Source: Chitinophaga sp. S165
GTDB lineage: Bacteria > Bacteroidota > Bacteroidia > Chitinophagales > Chitinophagaceae
Length of the DNA: 64,000 bases
Direction: 5' to 3'
Assembly: GCF_003182155.1 (NCBI RefSeq)
Contig: NZ_QGTG01000006.1
Location: forward strand, 186,001-250,000
Shown one piece after another: positions 18,075-25,801 of this stretch. Below the pieces are notes generated by a model that saw nothing but the letters and a program-made list of their open reading frames with translations, did no database searches and was not told where the DNA came from. The stretch's first letter is position 1. Each line of letters begins with the position of its first letter. The translations under genes and the position numbers were made by a program.

Positions 18075-18929
18075 ATGAAGAGCGATCAAATTGCTGAAAT
18101 GCTGAATAAGTTTGAAGAAATCCGTTATGAGCACGAAGGGATTGAATGCTGGAGTGCCAGAGAATTGCAAGGTGTACTAAGTTATACCGATTGGCGGAAC
18201 TTTCTGAAAGTTTTAGATAAGGCCAAAAAAACCTGTGAAAATGCAGGAGAAAGGATAGCCGATCATTTCGTTGACGTCAACAAAATGATCGGGTTAGGAA
18301 AAGGTGGAGAGCGGGATATTGAAGACATTGCCCTTACACGTTACGCCTGCTACCTGGTTGCACAGAATGGCGATTCTTCAAAACCAGCTATAGCGTTTGC
18401 TCAGACATATTTTGCAGTTCAGACTCGAAAGCAGGAAATTATTGAGCAGAGACTGTTAGAAGTAGCCCGGGTCACTGCGAGAGATAAGTTAACACAATCA
18501 GAAAAGAAGTTATCGGGAATCATTTATGAGAGAGGTGTGGATGATCAAAGCTTCGCGGTGATAAGGTCAAAAGGGGATCAGGCTTTATTCGGTGGAAAAA
18601 ATACCCAAGAAATGAAGCGTGTACTGGGAGTGCCAACTGCTCGACCATTGGCAGATTTTCTTCCTACGCTAACCCTTAAAGCGAAGGATTTTGCAACCGA
18701 GTTAACGAGCCATAATGTTGTGGAGAAAGATCTGAAGGGAGATACGCAGATATCTAAAGAGCATGTGGATAATAACCAGGAGGTACGCAAAATATTGTTA
18801 AAAAGGGGCGTAAAACCCGAAAATTTGCCACCTGCCGAAGATGTTAAAAAGTTGCAGCGGAAGTTGGAAAGTGATGAAAAAAATGTTTTGAAGAACACTA
18901 AAAGAAAAAATAATAAATCAGGTAAATAA
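18075..18929 (+). CDS. dinD: DNA damage-inducible protein D-like (DinD)
   Basis: DinD is an SOS-induced protein in E. coli that interacts with RecA filaments; homologues occur sporadically and are often horizontally moved. The 284-residue protein has the BRO-N-like N-terminal part (CWSARELQGVLSYTDWRNF, residues about 24-45), then DIEDIALTRYACYLVAQNGDSSKP and FAQTYFAVQTRKQE, all characteristic of DinD, and MKRVLGVPTARPLADFLPTL in the C-terminal half. The C-terminus is strongly basic. The gene has no operon partner, and a diverged copy of the preceding gene's 3' end lies directly after it, which supports acquisition. No LexA site was identified. Confidence 0.88.
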   Translation: MKSDQIAEMLNKFEEIRYEHEGIECWSARELQGVLSYTDWRNFLKVLDKAKKTCENAGERIADHFVDVNKMIGLGKGGERDIEDIALTRYACYLVAQNGDSSKPAIAFAQTYFAVQTRKQEIIEQRLLEVARVTARDKLTQSEKKLSGIIYERGVDDQSFAVIRSKGDQALFGGKNTQEMKRVLGVPTARPLADFLPTLTLKAKDFATELTSHNVVEKDLKGDTQISKEHVDNNQEVRKILLKRGVKPENLPPAEDVKKLQRKLESDEKNVLKNTKRKNNKSGK

Positions 18930-18945
18930 TACCTTGTGTTACTCA

Positions 18946-18996
18946 ATGGCGGACGATGTGCAGCGTATCATCCTCGCGCGTGCACTATTGAGTTAA
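18946..18996 (+). pseudogene. Remnant of an acyl-CoA dehydrogenase 3' end
   Basis: The 39 nt at 18958-18996 align with the last 39 nt of the acyl-CoA dehydrogenase gene (17785-17823) with 7 differences. Both read in frame to the stop: VQRIILARALLS here, VQRIVIGRAILS there. Upstream the frame opens at ATG 18946 but has no further similarity. It is too short to be a gene. It reads as the leftover end of a paralogous or orthologous dehydrogenase gene displaced when dinD entered. Confidence 0.6.
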
Positions 18997-19007
18997 TTGT
19001 TACTTAT

Positions 19008-19757
19008 ATGACCCTTGAAGAAAAGAACCTATGGAATAAGATCGAAGCCTTTGAGCTCGATAAAGACAATTATGCACTGAAATTCTCTGACAGACTGGCG
19101 CGCGAGAATGGCTGGTCACAAGATTTTACGCTTAAAGTTATACGGGAGTATAAACGTTTCATCTTCCTCTGTGTAGTTTGCACAGAGGGAGTGACTCCCT
19201 CCGATGCCGTAGATCAGGCATGGCATCTGCATCTGACCTATACGAAGTCTTACTGGAGAGACTTTTGCCGGGATACGCTCGGTAAGGAAGTACACCATAA
19301 TCCCACAGAAGGTGGTGTCGCTGAAGATCAAAAATTTGAGAAATATTACGACCGCACGCACGTACTTTACCGGGAAAAGTTTGGAGAAGAACCTCCGGCA
19401 GATGTTTGGTTGGATAGCGATACACGTTTTTCCGACATTGATTTTGTAAGGGTTAACAGGCGCACGCATTTCTTCTTCAGGAAAATAAATTGGCGTACAA
19501 AGCTTCCGCAGATCTTCTTCAGGAAGAAAATAGATTGGCGTATGAAACTCTCCCAAATGGGTTTTATAATGGGCGTCTTTATCGTAATAGCGCTTCTTTC
19601 CTGGCAGCCTGAATTTATTTGGATGGGAGTAGTAGGAGCAGCACTCACATTCTTTTTCGGAGGTGGAGATGGGAGAGGGAAAAATAGCGGCTGCGGCGCA
19701 ATAGGAGGATGTTCCTCCGGCTGCGTTGGAGGTGATGGTCCTAGCTGCAGCAGCTGA
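19008..19757 (+). CDS. Glycine-rich-domain (GRDP-like) membrane protein with interrupted Cys-rich tail
   Basis: A 249-residue protein. Residues 64-100 contain SDAVDQAWHLHLTYTKSYW, the W-H-x-H signature of glycine-rich-domain (DUF1399-like) proteins; function is unknown. Two hydrophobic segments lie near 184-198 and 203-218, followed by a Gly/Cys-rich tail ending GGCSSGCVGGDGPSCSS. Residues 155-182 hold a 14-residue tandem duplication (FFRKINWR/FFRKKIDWR; DNA repeat at 19473 and 19515). The stop is TGA (19755-19757), yet the same frame continues for 20 codons with seven cysteines to TAA at 19818-19820. Start chosen at ATG 19008, because the earlier frame overlaps the dehydrogenase remnant. Confidence 0.75.
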   Translation: MTLEEKNLWNKIEAFELDKDNYALKFSDRLARENGWSQDFTLKVIREYKRFIFLCVVCTEGVTPSDAVDQAWHLHLTYTKSYWRDFCRDTLGKEVHHNPTEGGVAEDQKFEKYYDRTHVLYREKFGEEPPADVWLDSDTRFSDIDFVRVNRRTHFFFRKINWRTKLPQIFFRKKIDWRMKLSQMGFIMGVFIVIALLSWQPEFIWMGVVGAALTFFFGGGDGRGKNSGCGAIGGCSSGCVGGDGPSCSS

Positions 19758-19801
19758 TGCAGTAGTTGTAGAAGAAGCGGGTGCGACAGCTGCGGCGGAG
19801 G

Positions 19802-19832
19802 TTGCGGTCGTGGGGATTAATCCCTACTTTTG
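19802..19832 (+). promoter_or_regulatory. Promoter of yggS
   Basis: TTG (19802-19804), 20 nt, TACTTTTG (19825-19832). The yggS ATG is at 19837, so the mRNA would be leaderless or nearly so. Confidence 0.45.
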
Positions 19833-19836
19833 CAGC

Positions 19837-20514
19837 ATGTCAGTCAATTTACCTGCTTATCAGCAAATAAACGAACAGCTGAAACCGTATAACGCCAACC
19901 TGGTCGCTGTTTCAAAAATAAAACCACCTGCAGATATACAAGCGTTGTATGATGTCGGGCAACGCATTTTCGGAGAGAACTACGTACAGGAACTGCAGGA
20001 AAAACAACCTATCCTTCCTGCAGATATAGCATGGCATTTCATTGGGCATCTTCAGTCCAATAAAGTAAAATACATCGCTCCTTTTGTAACTATGGTCCAT
20101 GCGGTAGACAGCTTCAAGCTACTGGAAGAGATCAACAAACAGGCAGCTAAAAATAACCGCACTATTCATTGCCTTTTACAGGTGCACATCGCTGTAGAAG
20201 AAACCAAATTCGGATTGAGTGAAGAAGAACTGGAACGACTGCTGGAAACATATAAACAGCAGGAATCCCGTTTAACTAATATCCGTATTGCCGGTTTGAT
20301 GGGCATGGCTTCAAACACAGAAAATATGCAGCAGGTGAGGAATGAATTCCGGCAGCTGCACGAGCTAAGACAACGTTTTAAATCCCGTTTCTTTCCCGAT
20401 CAGGATGCATTTACAGAACTGTCTACCGGTATGAGTGGCGACTATACCATCGCACTGGAAGAAGGCAGTACCATGGTCCGTATAGGTAGTATGCTGTTCG
20501 GCGCCAGATATTAG
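19837..20514 (+). CDS. yggS: YggS/PLPBP family pyridoxal-phosphate homeostasis protein
   Basis: YggS binds PLP without known catalysis and keeps vitamin B6 and amino-acid pools balanced. The 225-residue protein has the alanine-racemase-like barrel: PLP lysine Lys27 in LVAVSKIKP, then GENYVQELQEK, WHFIGHLQSNKVK, and the C-terminal phosphate-binding segments LSTGMSGDYTIALEEG and MVRIGSMLFGAR. The start at 19837 matches the family N-terminus and lies directly after a TACTTTTG element; the longer frame from 19726 would add an Ala/Val-rich run that is merely the other frame of the preceding Cys-rich tail. Confidence 0.95.
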   Translation: MSVNLPAYQQINEQLKPYNANLVAVSKIKPPADIQALYDVGQRIFGENYVQELQEKQPILPADIAWHFIGHLQSNKVKYIAPFVTMVHAVDSFKLLEEINKQAAKNNRTIHCLLQVHIAVEETKFGLSEEELERLLETYKQQESRLTNIRIAGLMGMASNTENMQQVRNEFRQLHELRQRFKSRFFPDQDAFTELSTGMSGDYTIALEEGSTMVRIGSMLFGARY

Positions 20515-20527
20515 GTGGCACAGTCAT

Positions 20528-20550
20528 ATCACCGGATTTGGTGATTTTTT
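20528..20550 (+). terminator. Terminator of yggS
   Basis: ATCACC (20528-20533) pairs with GGTGAT (20540-20545) around a 6-nt loop, followed by a run of T. Confidence 0.65.
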
Positions 20551-20590
20551 AATAGGTGAAGGAAGAGCAATTTTGTGCATAATCATCTTT

Positions 20591-22321
20591 ATGAAAAAGC
20601 TTCTTTACTTCACCATTCTGTACTGTATCTGCTCAATGATCTTTGCTTTCCGCCTCAAAACGGACAGCAACAGAAATGCTTCAGCAACAAAACGTTACCA
20701 GACCCTGAGAAAACAATACTCAGTATCCTGCAGGACCGGATGGTCTCCGGATATGGCAGATACTGAGATAGGCGCTTTGAAAGGCTGGGGAGATTATCGC
20801 TGGAAGATCACCACTGCCAGTGACAGCGTACAGTTCTATTTTGACCAGGGTATCAATATGTATTATGCGTATCATATTGTAGAGTCGATTGCCTCTTTCA
20901 GGAAAGCGATCCGGCTGGACTCCACCTGTGCTATGGCCTGGTACGGAAAAGCGCTGGCTGTCGGTTACTCCATTGATCTGGCCGAAAACGGGCCGGTACC
21001 CGCAGAAGCAATAGAAGCAGCAAAAAAAAGCATGCAGTACGCTGGCGTTTGTACCCCGCTGGAAAAAAGCCTGATAGCCGCACAGGCAGTACGTTTTACG
21101 GGCGATTCAACCGGCGGTATCGTCGGTATGATGCAACGTTATGAACATGCAATGTCAGTGGTAGCAAAAGATAACGCTGGTAATGCAGATGCGTTGACAT
21201 TATATGCAGATGCACTTACAAGGAAATATCTAAACCTGTTGTATGAGAAAGATCTGACGCCTAAACCGTGGACGAACGATATCATGAAAAACCTGATGGC
21301 AGCAATAGCTATCGCCCCGAGACATCCCGGCGCTCACCATATGTTGGTGCATACTTTACAGGGATCCTCACATCCACAGGATGCTATGCATAGTGCAGAG
21401 ATATTGCCATCCCTCATGCCAGGTATGGCCCATATGGTACATATGCCTTCCCACATCTATCTGCGTACAGGCTTCTATCAGAAAGGCATCACCATTAATG
21501 ACGAAGCTATAGCAGCATTCGGGAATACCGCAAAGGAGTTCTCACCTGTAGCAGGCAGTAGCCTGTTCTACAGTTCTCACCCTACACATGTAAAGGCCGC
21601 CTGTGCTATTATGAGCGGCGACTATTCAGTTGCCGATGCAGCTGCGGTAGTACTGAGAAAAGAGTTAACACCTGAACTGCTGGTTATTCCAGGCCCGTTC
21701 GGCACATATATGCAGTATGGATATCAGACGAAAGTGCTCAGTGACGTTCGTTTCGGAAAGTGGGAGGAACTGCTGAAAGAAGAAACGGTGGATACCTTGG
21801 CATATGCGGCAGTCTTATCCCATTTCGGGAAGGGGATAGCCAATGCACGTCTGCATAAACTTAATGATGCTGATAGCGAGTTACGTGCCCTGGAAGTATG
21901 TATACATGCCCCTGAATTAAAAGAAGCGACAAATGAGATCGACGCTTTTTATGAACCGGCAACTATTGCGCGTGATATTCTGAAGGGAGTGATCGCTACA
22001 GAGCGCAAACAGTATAAACAGGCCATTGCAGCATTTGAAAGGGCAAGTATTACAGACGATTCCCTGTCATACGGAGAACCTCGCTACTGGCTGCTGCCAG
22101 CCAGGCATTACCTGGGCGATGTATACCTGCAAATGAAGAACTACAAGAAGGCCATTGAAGTGTTCAACCAGGACCTGGAGCTTAATCCGGGAAATATATG
22201 GGCATTCAATGGATTGCTGGCAGCTTATACTGCAACGAGTAATACTAAAGACATCACCACAACAAAGGAGAAAATGAAAAAAGCGGATCTCCACGCAGCC
22301 ATAGGGAAACCGGTGTACTAA
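20591..22321 (+). CDS. Secreted TPR-repeat protein, full-length member of a tandem pair
   Basis: A 576-residue protein starting MKKLLYFTILYCICSMIFAF, a signal peptide or N-terminal anchor. It consists of helical TPR-like repeats: INMYYAYHIVESIASFRKAI and CAMAWYGKALAVGY near the N-terminus, a central region with HPGAHHMLVH and HMPSHIYLRTGFYQKG, and C-terminal repeats with YLGDVYLQMKNYKKAIEVF and LELNPGNIWAFNGLL. The HMPSHIY block is characteristic of a family of TPR proteins without assigned function. TTG at 20573 is in frame but ATG 20591 gives the sensible signal peptide. The next gene is a paralogue of its C-terminal half. Confidence 0.75.
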   Translation: MKKLLYFTILYCICSMIFAFRLKTDSNRNASATKRYQTLRKQYSVSCRTGWSPDMADTEIGALKGWGDYRWKITTASDSVQFYFDQGINMYYAYHIVESIASFRKAIRLDSTCAMAWYGKALAVGYSIDLAENGPVPAEAIEAAKKSMQYAGVCTPLEKSLIAAQAVRFTGDSTGGIVGMMQRYEHAMSVVAKDNAGNADALTLYADALTRKYLNLLYEKDLTPKPWTNDIMKNLMAAIAIAPRHPGAHHMLVHTLQGSSHPQDAMHSAEILPSLMPGMAHMVHMPSHIYLRTGFYQKGITINDEAIAAFGNTAKEFSPVAGSSLFYSSHPTHVKAACAIMSGDYSVADAAAVVLRKELTPELLVIPGPFGTYMQYGYQTKVLSDVRFGKWEELLKEETVDTLAYAAVLSHFGKGIANARLHKLNDADSELRALEVCIHAPELKEATNEIDAFYEPATIARDILKGVIATERKQYKQAIAAFERASITDDSLSYGEPRYWLLPARHYLGDVYLQMKNYKKAIEVFNQDLELNPGNIWAFNGLLAAYTATSNTKDITTTKEKMKKADLHAAIGKPVY

Positions 22322-22449
22322 CGCACGAATGTGTTCCGCCATAACACTGTAAGGTTAGTATAGTATCCCATTTTTGGGGATACAGATCACCACCTTTGGC
22401 TATTTTCAAACAGGCGAAGGAGTAGGAGTTTTGTTATAGTTAATTGACT

Positions 22450-23340
22450 ATGAAAAAAGCCCTCTTCTTCGCCATTTGTTTTTGTGTCTGCTTTATTGTG
22501 GCCGCCTTCACCATGCGCCGGAGCAGTAACACTAAACCGGTAGTAAAACATGAAAAGCCGGTGATCAGGACTGGTATATCACGTTTTTATACCTTATATG
22601 CCACGCATATGAAAGCAGGTAACGCTATGATGAATGGCGACTATATTACCGCCAATGAAGCCAGTGCGCGCTTAAGGGATGGACTTACGCCCGATAACCT
22701 GGCCATGCCCGGTGCAGACGGCAACATGTGGCAGTACATCTACCAAACGCAGTTATTGACCCTGGTACGTTTTGGAAAATGGGAAGAGGTTTTAAGAGAT
22801 AGCCCTGTAGATACCCTGGTCTATGCCGCCCTGTTATCCCACTTTGCAAGAGGCATGGCATTGGCCCGTTTAAATGATATTGCTGCTGCCGATGATGAGC
22901 TGGAATGGCTGGAAGCAGCGCTGATGGACTTCGGCCTGAAGACCTCTTCTGATCTGCTGGAAGCAGTGTATTGTCCCGGAACTATCGCCCGCGATATTTT
23001 AACTGGCATGATCGCAGCGGCAAAAAAAGACTATCGTGCCGCCATCACAGCATTAGAACAAGCTGTTATAACCGAAGATGAGTTGCCACAGGGCAAGATC
23101 CGTTACTGGATATTGCCGGCCAGGCACTACCTCGGAGATGTTTACCTACAGATGAAAGAATATCAGAAGGCAATCAGTGTTTTCAATGCAGACTTGCAGA
23201 TCAATTCAGGGAATATCTGGGCATTACAGGGTCTCGTCCTGGCCTATGCGGCTATCAATGATGCAACTGGAATAAAAAATACAAGAGAAAAGATGGCAAA
23301 CAATTATTCTGGTAGAAGAATTGAAAGGCCGGTATTCTGA
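22450..23340 (+). CDS. Half-length TPR paralogue of the preceding gene
   Basis: A 296-residue protein with an N-terminal hydrophobic signal (MKKALFFAICFCVCFIVAAF). After about 50 residues it aligns along its whole length with the C-terminal half of the preceding protein: shared blocks include RFGKWEE, VDTLVYAALLSHF, TIARDIL and ARHYLGDVYLQMK. It lacks the first TPRs and the HMPSHIY block. DNA before the two start codons is also similar (TTTGG...ATTTT...AGG[T/C]GAAGGA...TTTTG), which supports tandem duplication including the upstream region followed by internal deletion. Function unknown. Confidence 0.72.
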   Translation: MKKALFFAICFCVCFIVAAFTMRRSSNTKPVVKHEKPVIRTGISRFYTLYATHMKAGNAMMNGDYITANEASARLRDGLTPDNLAMPGADGNMWQYIYQTQLLTLVRFGKWEEVLRDSPVDTLVYAALLSHFARGMALARLNDIAAADDELEWLEAALMDFGLKTSSDLLEAVYCPGTIARDILTGMIAAAKKDYRAAITALEQAVITEDELPQGKIRYWILPARHYLGDVYLQMKEYQKAISVFNADLQINSGNIWALQGLVLAYAAINDATGIKNTREKMANNYSGRRIERPVF

Positions 23341-23353
23341 GACACATGCCGGC

Positions 23354-23387
23354 GGGCAGCTGTTCTGCGGAATGGCTGCCCTCTTTT
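23354..23387 (+). terminator. Terminator of the TPR paralogue
   Basis: GGGCAGC (23354-23360) pairs with GCTGCCC (23375-23381) and is followed by TCTTTT. It sits between convergent genes. Confidence 0.6.
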
Positions 23388-23388
23388 A

Positions 23389-24231
23389 TCACCTTCCCAT
23401 ATTCTTCAGCTTATCCGGATCAAGCACCGTGGAGATGCGCTGGATCTTGTTATCATCCGGCGAGATAGAAAATACCTGGCAACCGTACAGTTTAGTGCCC
23501 AGGAAGAACAGTAGTGCCGGCTCATGATTGATCATTGTAAACTCAAAAGTGAATTCCCGCTGAAACTTGTCGAACACATACACCAGCAGCTGGGACACAT
23601 CGTGTATACCAGTGCAGAACTTCTTCGCCACATTGACCTTTGTACCACCGTCTGCATGAAACACAATGTCCTGCGAAAGCAGATTTTCCAGTCTTTGAAT
23701 ATCGCCCTTACGCATGGCATGCAGGTATTGGTCCAGGATAGCGGCTGAAATGGTTTTATTGGTTAGTGGCGCTCCCCGCTTGCGCTGATCGAGTTTCCCC
23801 TTTGCACGGCTGAGCAGTTTACGTGATTGTTCAACTGTACCCGAAAGGACTTCGGCTATCTCTTCATGAGAATAACCGAAGCCTTCTTTCAGTATAAATA
23901 CAGCCCTTTCCTTAGGGTTGAGTGCTTCCATCAGAATAAGCATTGTATAAGAACCGATATCCCGTAGGTGAAGCGATTTATCTGCTTCCTCTGTAGCTAC
24001 AGGTTCGGGTAACCAGACGGAGTCGTAGTTGACTGTTTTACGCTTGTTCTTAGCATTGATCGACTGATTGATAACACTGCGCACCAGGTAGGCTTTTTCA
24101 TTCTCTATTCCTTCCTTCTGAGCGGAGACATAATTGGACAGCACGTCCTGTATCGTATCCTTCGCATCTTCTACGGAACCGAGGATATTATAAGCGTATG
24201 GGAACAACGTATGTTGATAATCTTGCAGCAT
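23389..24231 (-). CDS. ECF41-type RNA polymerase sigma factor with SnoaL-like C-terminal domain
   Basis: A 280-residue sigma-70 family member. Region 2 occupies about residues 1-65 (SVEDAKDTIQDV, KAYLVRSVINQSI), region 4 about 95-150 (LNPKERAVFILKEGFGYSHEEIAEVL), and a C-terminal SnoaL/NTF2-like domain about 165-280. ECF41 (SigJ-like) factors have no classical anti-sigma factor; the fused C-terminal domain controls them, and its DGG(x)K motif is present as DGGTKV (194-199). The gene follows a carboxymuconolactone-decarboxylase-type gene with a 38-nt gap, which is the standard ECF41 genomic context. Both should be read from the promoter at 24774-24800. Confidence 0.92.
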   Translation of the reverse strand: MLQDYQHTLFPYAYNILGSVEDAKDTIQDVLSNYVSAQKEGIENEKAYLVRSVINQSINAKNKRKTVNYDSVWLPEPVATEEADKSLHLRDIGSYTMLILMEALNPKERAVFILKEGFGYSHEEIAEVLSGTVEQSRKLLSRAKGKLDQRKRGAPLTNKTISAAILDQYLHAMRKGDIQRLENLLSQDIVFHADGGTKVNVAKKFCTGIHDVSQLLVYVFDKFQREFTFEFTMINHEPALLFFLGTKLYGCQVFSISPDDNKIQRISTVLDPDKLKNMGR

Positions 24232-24269
24232 GTTCTATTAAGTGATCCGTTGCTAAAATAAGTTAGTTT

Positions 24270-24731
24270 TTATGCATACTGGCCAACTTGATAATGACCA
24301 GGTACAGTCCTGAATGTTTTGTTGATCCTGTTCCAGGTATTAACAGTAGAAATAGCCAGTGTGAGCGTAGCTATTTCTTCCGTAGTAAAATGCTCAGTCA
24401 ATGCATCGTAAATGTCATCGTTAATATCCTGCTGATTCGCATTGGTTAAGGCTTCTGTGAAGGCGAGCACTGCGCGTTCCTTTGCATCAAAATAAGGCGT
24501 TTCTCTCCAGGCAATTACCCCATGTAACCGCTGGTGCGTTTCCCCGTGATGAATAGCTTCTTTAAAATGTATATCCAGGCACATAGCGCAGCCATTGATT
24601 TGGGATGCCCGGTAATACAACAGGTCAAGCAGTTTCTGCTCAATGTCGCATTTCTTCAGATAGCCACCGATCTTACTTAATCCGGTCATCAGGTCAGCAG
24701 GCAATTCCTGGAAGGAGATTCTTTGTGTCAT
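24270..24731 (-). CDS. Carboxymuconolactone decarboxylase family (AhpD-like) protein
   Basis: A 153-residue protein of the CMD/AhpD-like superfamily, several members of which reduce peroxides through a redox-active cysteine pair. The motif INGCAMCLDIHFKEA gives Cys48, Cys51 and His55, the C-x-x-C-x-x-x-H arrangement of the active form. ECF41 sigma factors are typically coupled to one such gene (or an oxidoreductase or epimerase) that they regulate. Here it is the first gene of the pair and is preceded by a site matching the ECF41 promoter. The physiological substrate is unknown. Confidence 0.9.
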   Translation of the reverse strand: MTQRISFQELPADLMTGLSKIGGYLKKCDIEQKLLDLLYYRASQINGCAMCLDIHFKEAIHHGETHQRLHGVIAWRETPYFDAKERAVLAFTEALTNANQQDINDDIYDALTEHFTTEEIATLTLAISTVNTWNRINKTFRTVPGHYQVGQYA

Positions 24732-24773
24732 ATTCGTAGTTTTTTAAGGTAATTAAATCGCTTACGGTAATAT

Positions 24774-24800
24774 GACAGATCAGGAATTAAAAACGTGACA
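24774..24800 (-). promoter_or_regulatory. ECF41-type promoter upstream of the CMD-sigma operon
   Basis: On the minus strand TGTCACG (24800-24794), a spacer of 16 nt, then TGTC (24777-24774). The described ECF41 target is TGTCACA-N16-CGTC, so 9 of 11 defined positions and the spacing agree. It lies 43 nt before the CMD start codon and implies autoregulation. Confidence 0.75.
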
Positions 24801-24816
24801 GGATTTTAAAAAAAAA

Positions 24817-25662
24817 TTATGGAGTGGCCAGGAATGCCAGTATCCTGGCCAGTACCTGCGGGTCCCGGATAATGCGGTAATGCCCCTCTCCACGGATCTT
24901 AAATGCTTCTACCTCAGGATGTTGCTGTAAGAAGTCTTCAGACCGTTTAGGAGAAATGATCTCATCATTTTCATCATAGATGAACAACATATGGTCCACT
25001 TTAACAGATTTGAACTGTTTATGCATGTCCAATGACATCATATCATCCTTTAAAGTATCCTGCACGATACCAGGTATTACGTCCCTCACCTTATTATTAA
25101 GGCCCAGCTGGTCATAAGCATCATCAAAAATGGCAGGCGCCGAAATAGACGATGCCATAATGATCAGCTTCGGAATACGCACCTGCTCCCTGGCCAGGGT
25201 AAGTGTAGCCGCAAGTCCGCCGAATGAATGGCCGATAATAGCATAAAGGTCTTTATTGGTATCGAGAAATGCAGTAATAACATGCATCCACTGAATGAGA
25301 TTGCTGTTTTTACCACCTGTGAAACCGTGGGCCGGCTGATCAAAAGATATGACCTGGAAGTTGTGCTCAACAAGCGTTTGTATAAGATGACTGAAATCAA
25401 GTGCGCTGCCTCCCCAGCCATGCAGCAAAAGGACTTTCTTTTCACCCTCGCCCCAGGTATATGTTTTCACCTTTATCTGCTGTTTACTGAAGGCATATGC
25501 AGTAAGTGGCGTATCGGTTTCTTTTGCTGATTCCCGCAGTGTAAGGTGATGCTGCCGGAAAGATCTCTTTGGAGGCTTACTGAAAAAATGCAGGAATGTT
25601 TTCGCCGCCATCCGTGGAGATATACTGCCGATGATCGAAAAGGCTAACTTATACTTTTTCAT
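24817..25662 (-). CDS. Alpha/beta hydrolase
   Basis: A 281-residue alpha/beta-hydrolase fold enzyme. LLLHGWGGSALDF (about 78-90) forms the oxyanion-hole loop, GHSFGG holds the nucleophile Ser146, IYDENDEI carries the likely acid residue near 230-233, and GEGHYRI the catalytic His261. A basic N-terminus with a weakly hydrophobic first 20 residues is not a clear signal peptide. Substrate unknown. It lies upstream of the ECF41 module on the same strand, but the ECF41 promoter and a 16-nt gap after its stop separate them, so it is probably an independent unit. Confidence 0.85.
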   Translation of the reverse strand: MKKYKLAFSIIGSISPRMAAKTFLHFFSKPPKRSFRQHHLTLRESAKETDTPLTAYAFSKQQIKVKTYTWGEGEKKVLLLHGWGGSALDFSHLIQTLVEHNFQVISFDQPAHGFTGGKNSNLIQWMHVITAFLDTNKDLYAIIGHSFGGLAATLTLAREQVRIPKLIIMASSISAPAIFDDAYDQLGLNNKVRDVIPGIVQDTLKDDMMSLDMHKQFKSVKVDHMLFIYDENDEIISPKRSEDFLQQHPEVEAFKIRGEGHYRIIRDPQVLARILAFLATP

Positions 25663-25716
25663 GACGTTGCTTTAAACGCCTGATAACTATAATGAAATTA
25701 TAGCCGGACGTGATGC

Positions 25717-25724
25717 CAAAGGTA
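25717..25724 (-). promoter_or_regulatory. -7 element for the alpha/beta hydrolase gene
   Basis: TACCTTTG on the minus strand, 55 nt before the ATG at 25662. No good -33 element is seen; it lies close to the divergent promoter at 25743. Confidence 0.4.
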
Positions 25725-25742
25725 AGTGCTATATAGGGATAG

Positions 25743-25773
25743 TTTGTAATACTGAATAAGTTTTTTACTTTAG
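25743..25773 (+). promoter_or_regulatory. Promoter of the VOC gene
   Basis: TTTG (25743-25746), 19 nt, TACTTTAG (25766-25773), one mismatch to TAnnTTTG; 28 nt upstream of the ATG. Confidence 0.55.
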
Positions 25774-25801
25774 GAACAACTTAAATCGGAAGCAAGGAAA
25801 G

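Noticed and set aside
19755-19757. Selenocysteine codon
   Set aside because: No selenium-insertion element could be established by eye and no sel genes are in the window; a stop mutation is simpler, so it is left only as a remote option.
19726-19836. Longer yggS start with Ala/Val-rich extension
   Set aside because: These codons are another frame of the preceding Cys-rich tail, and the family N-terminus begins at 19837.
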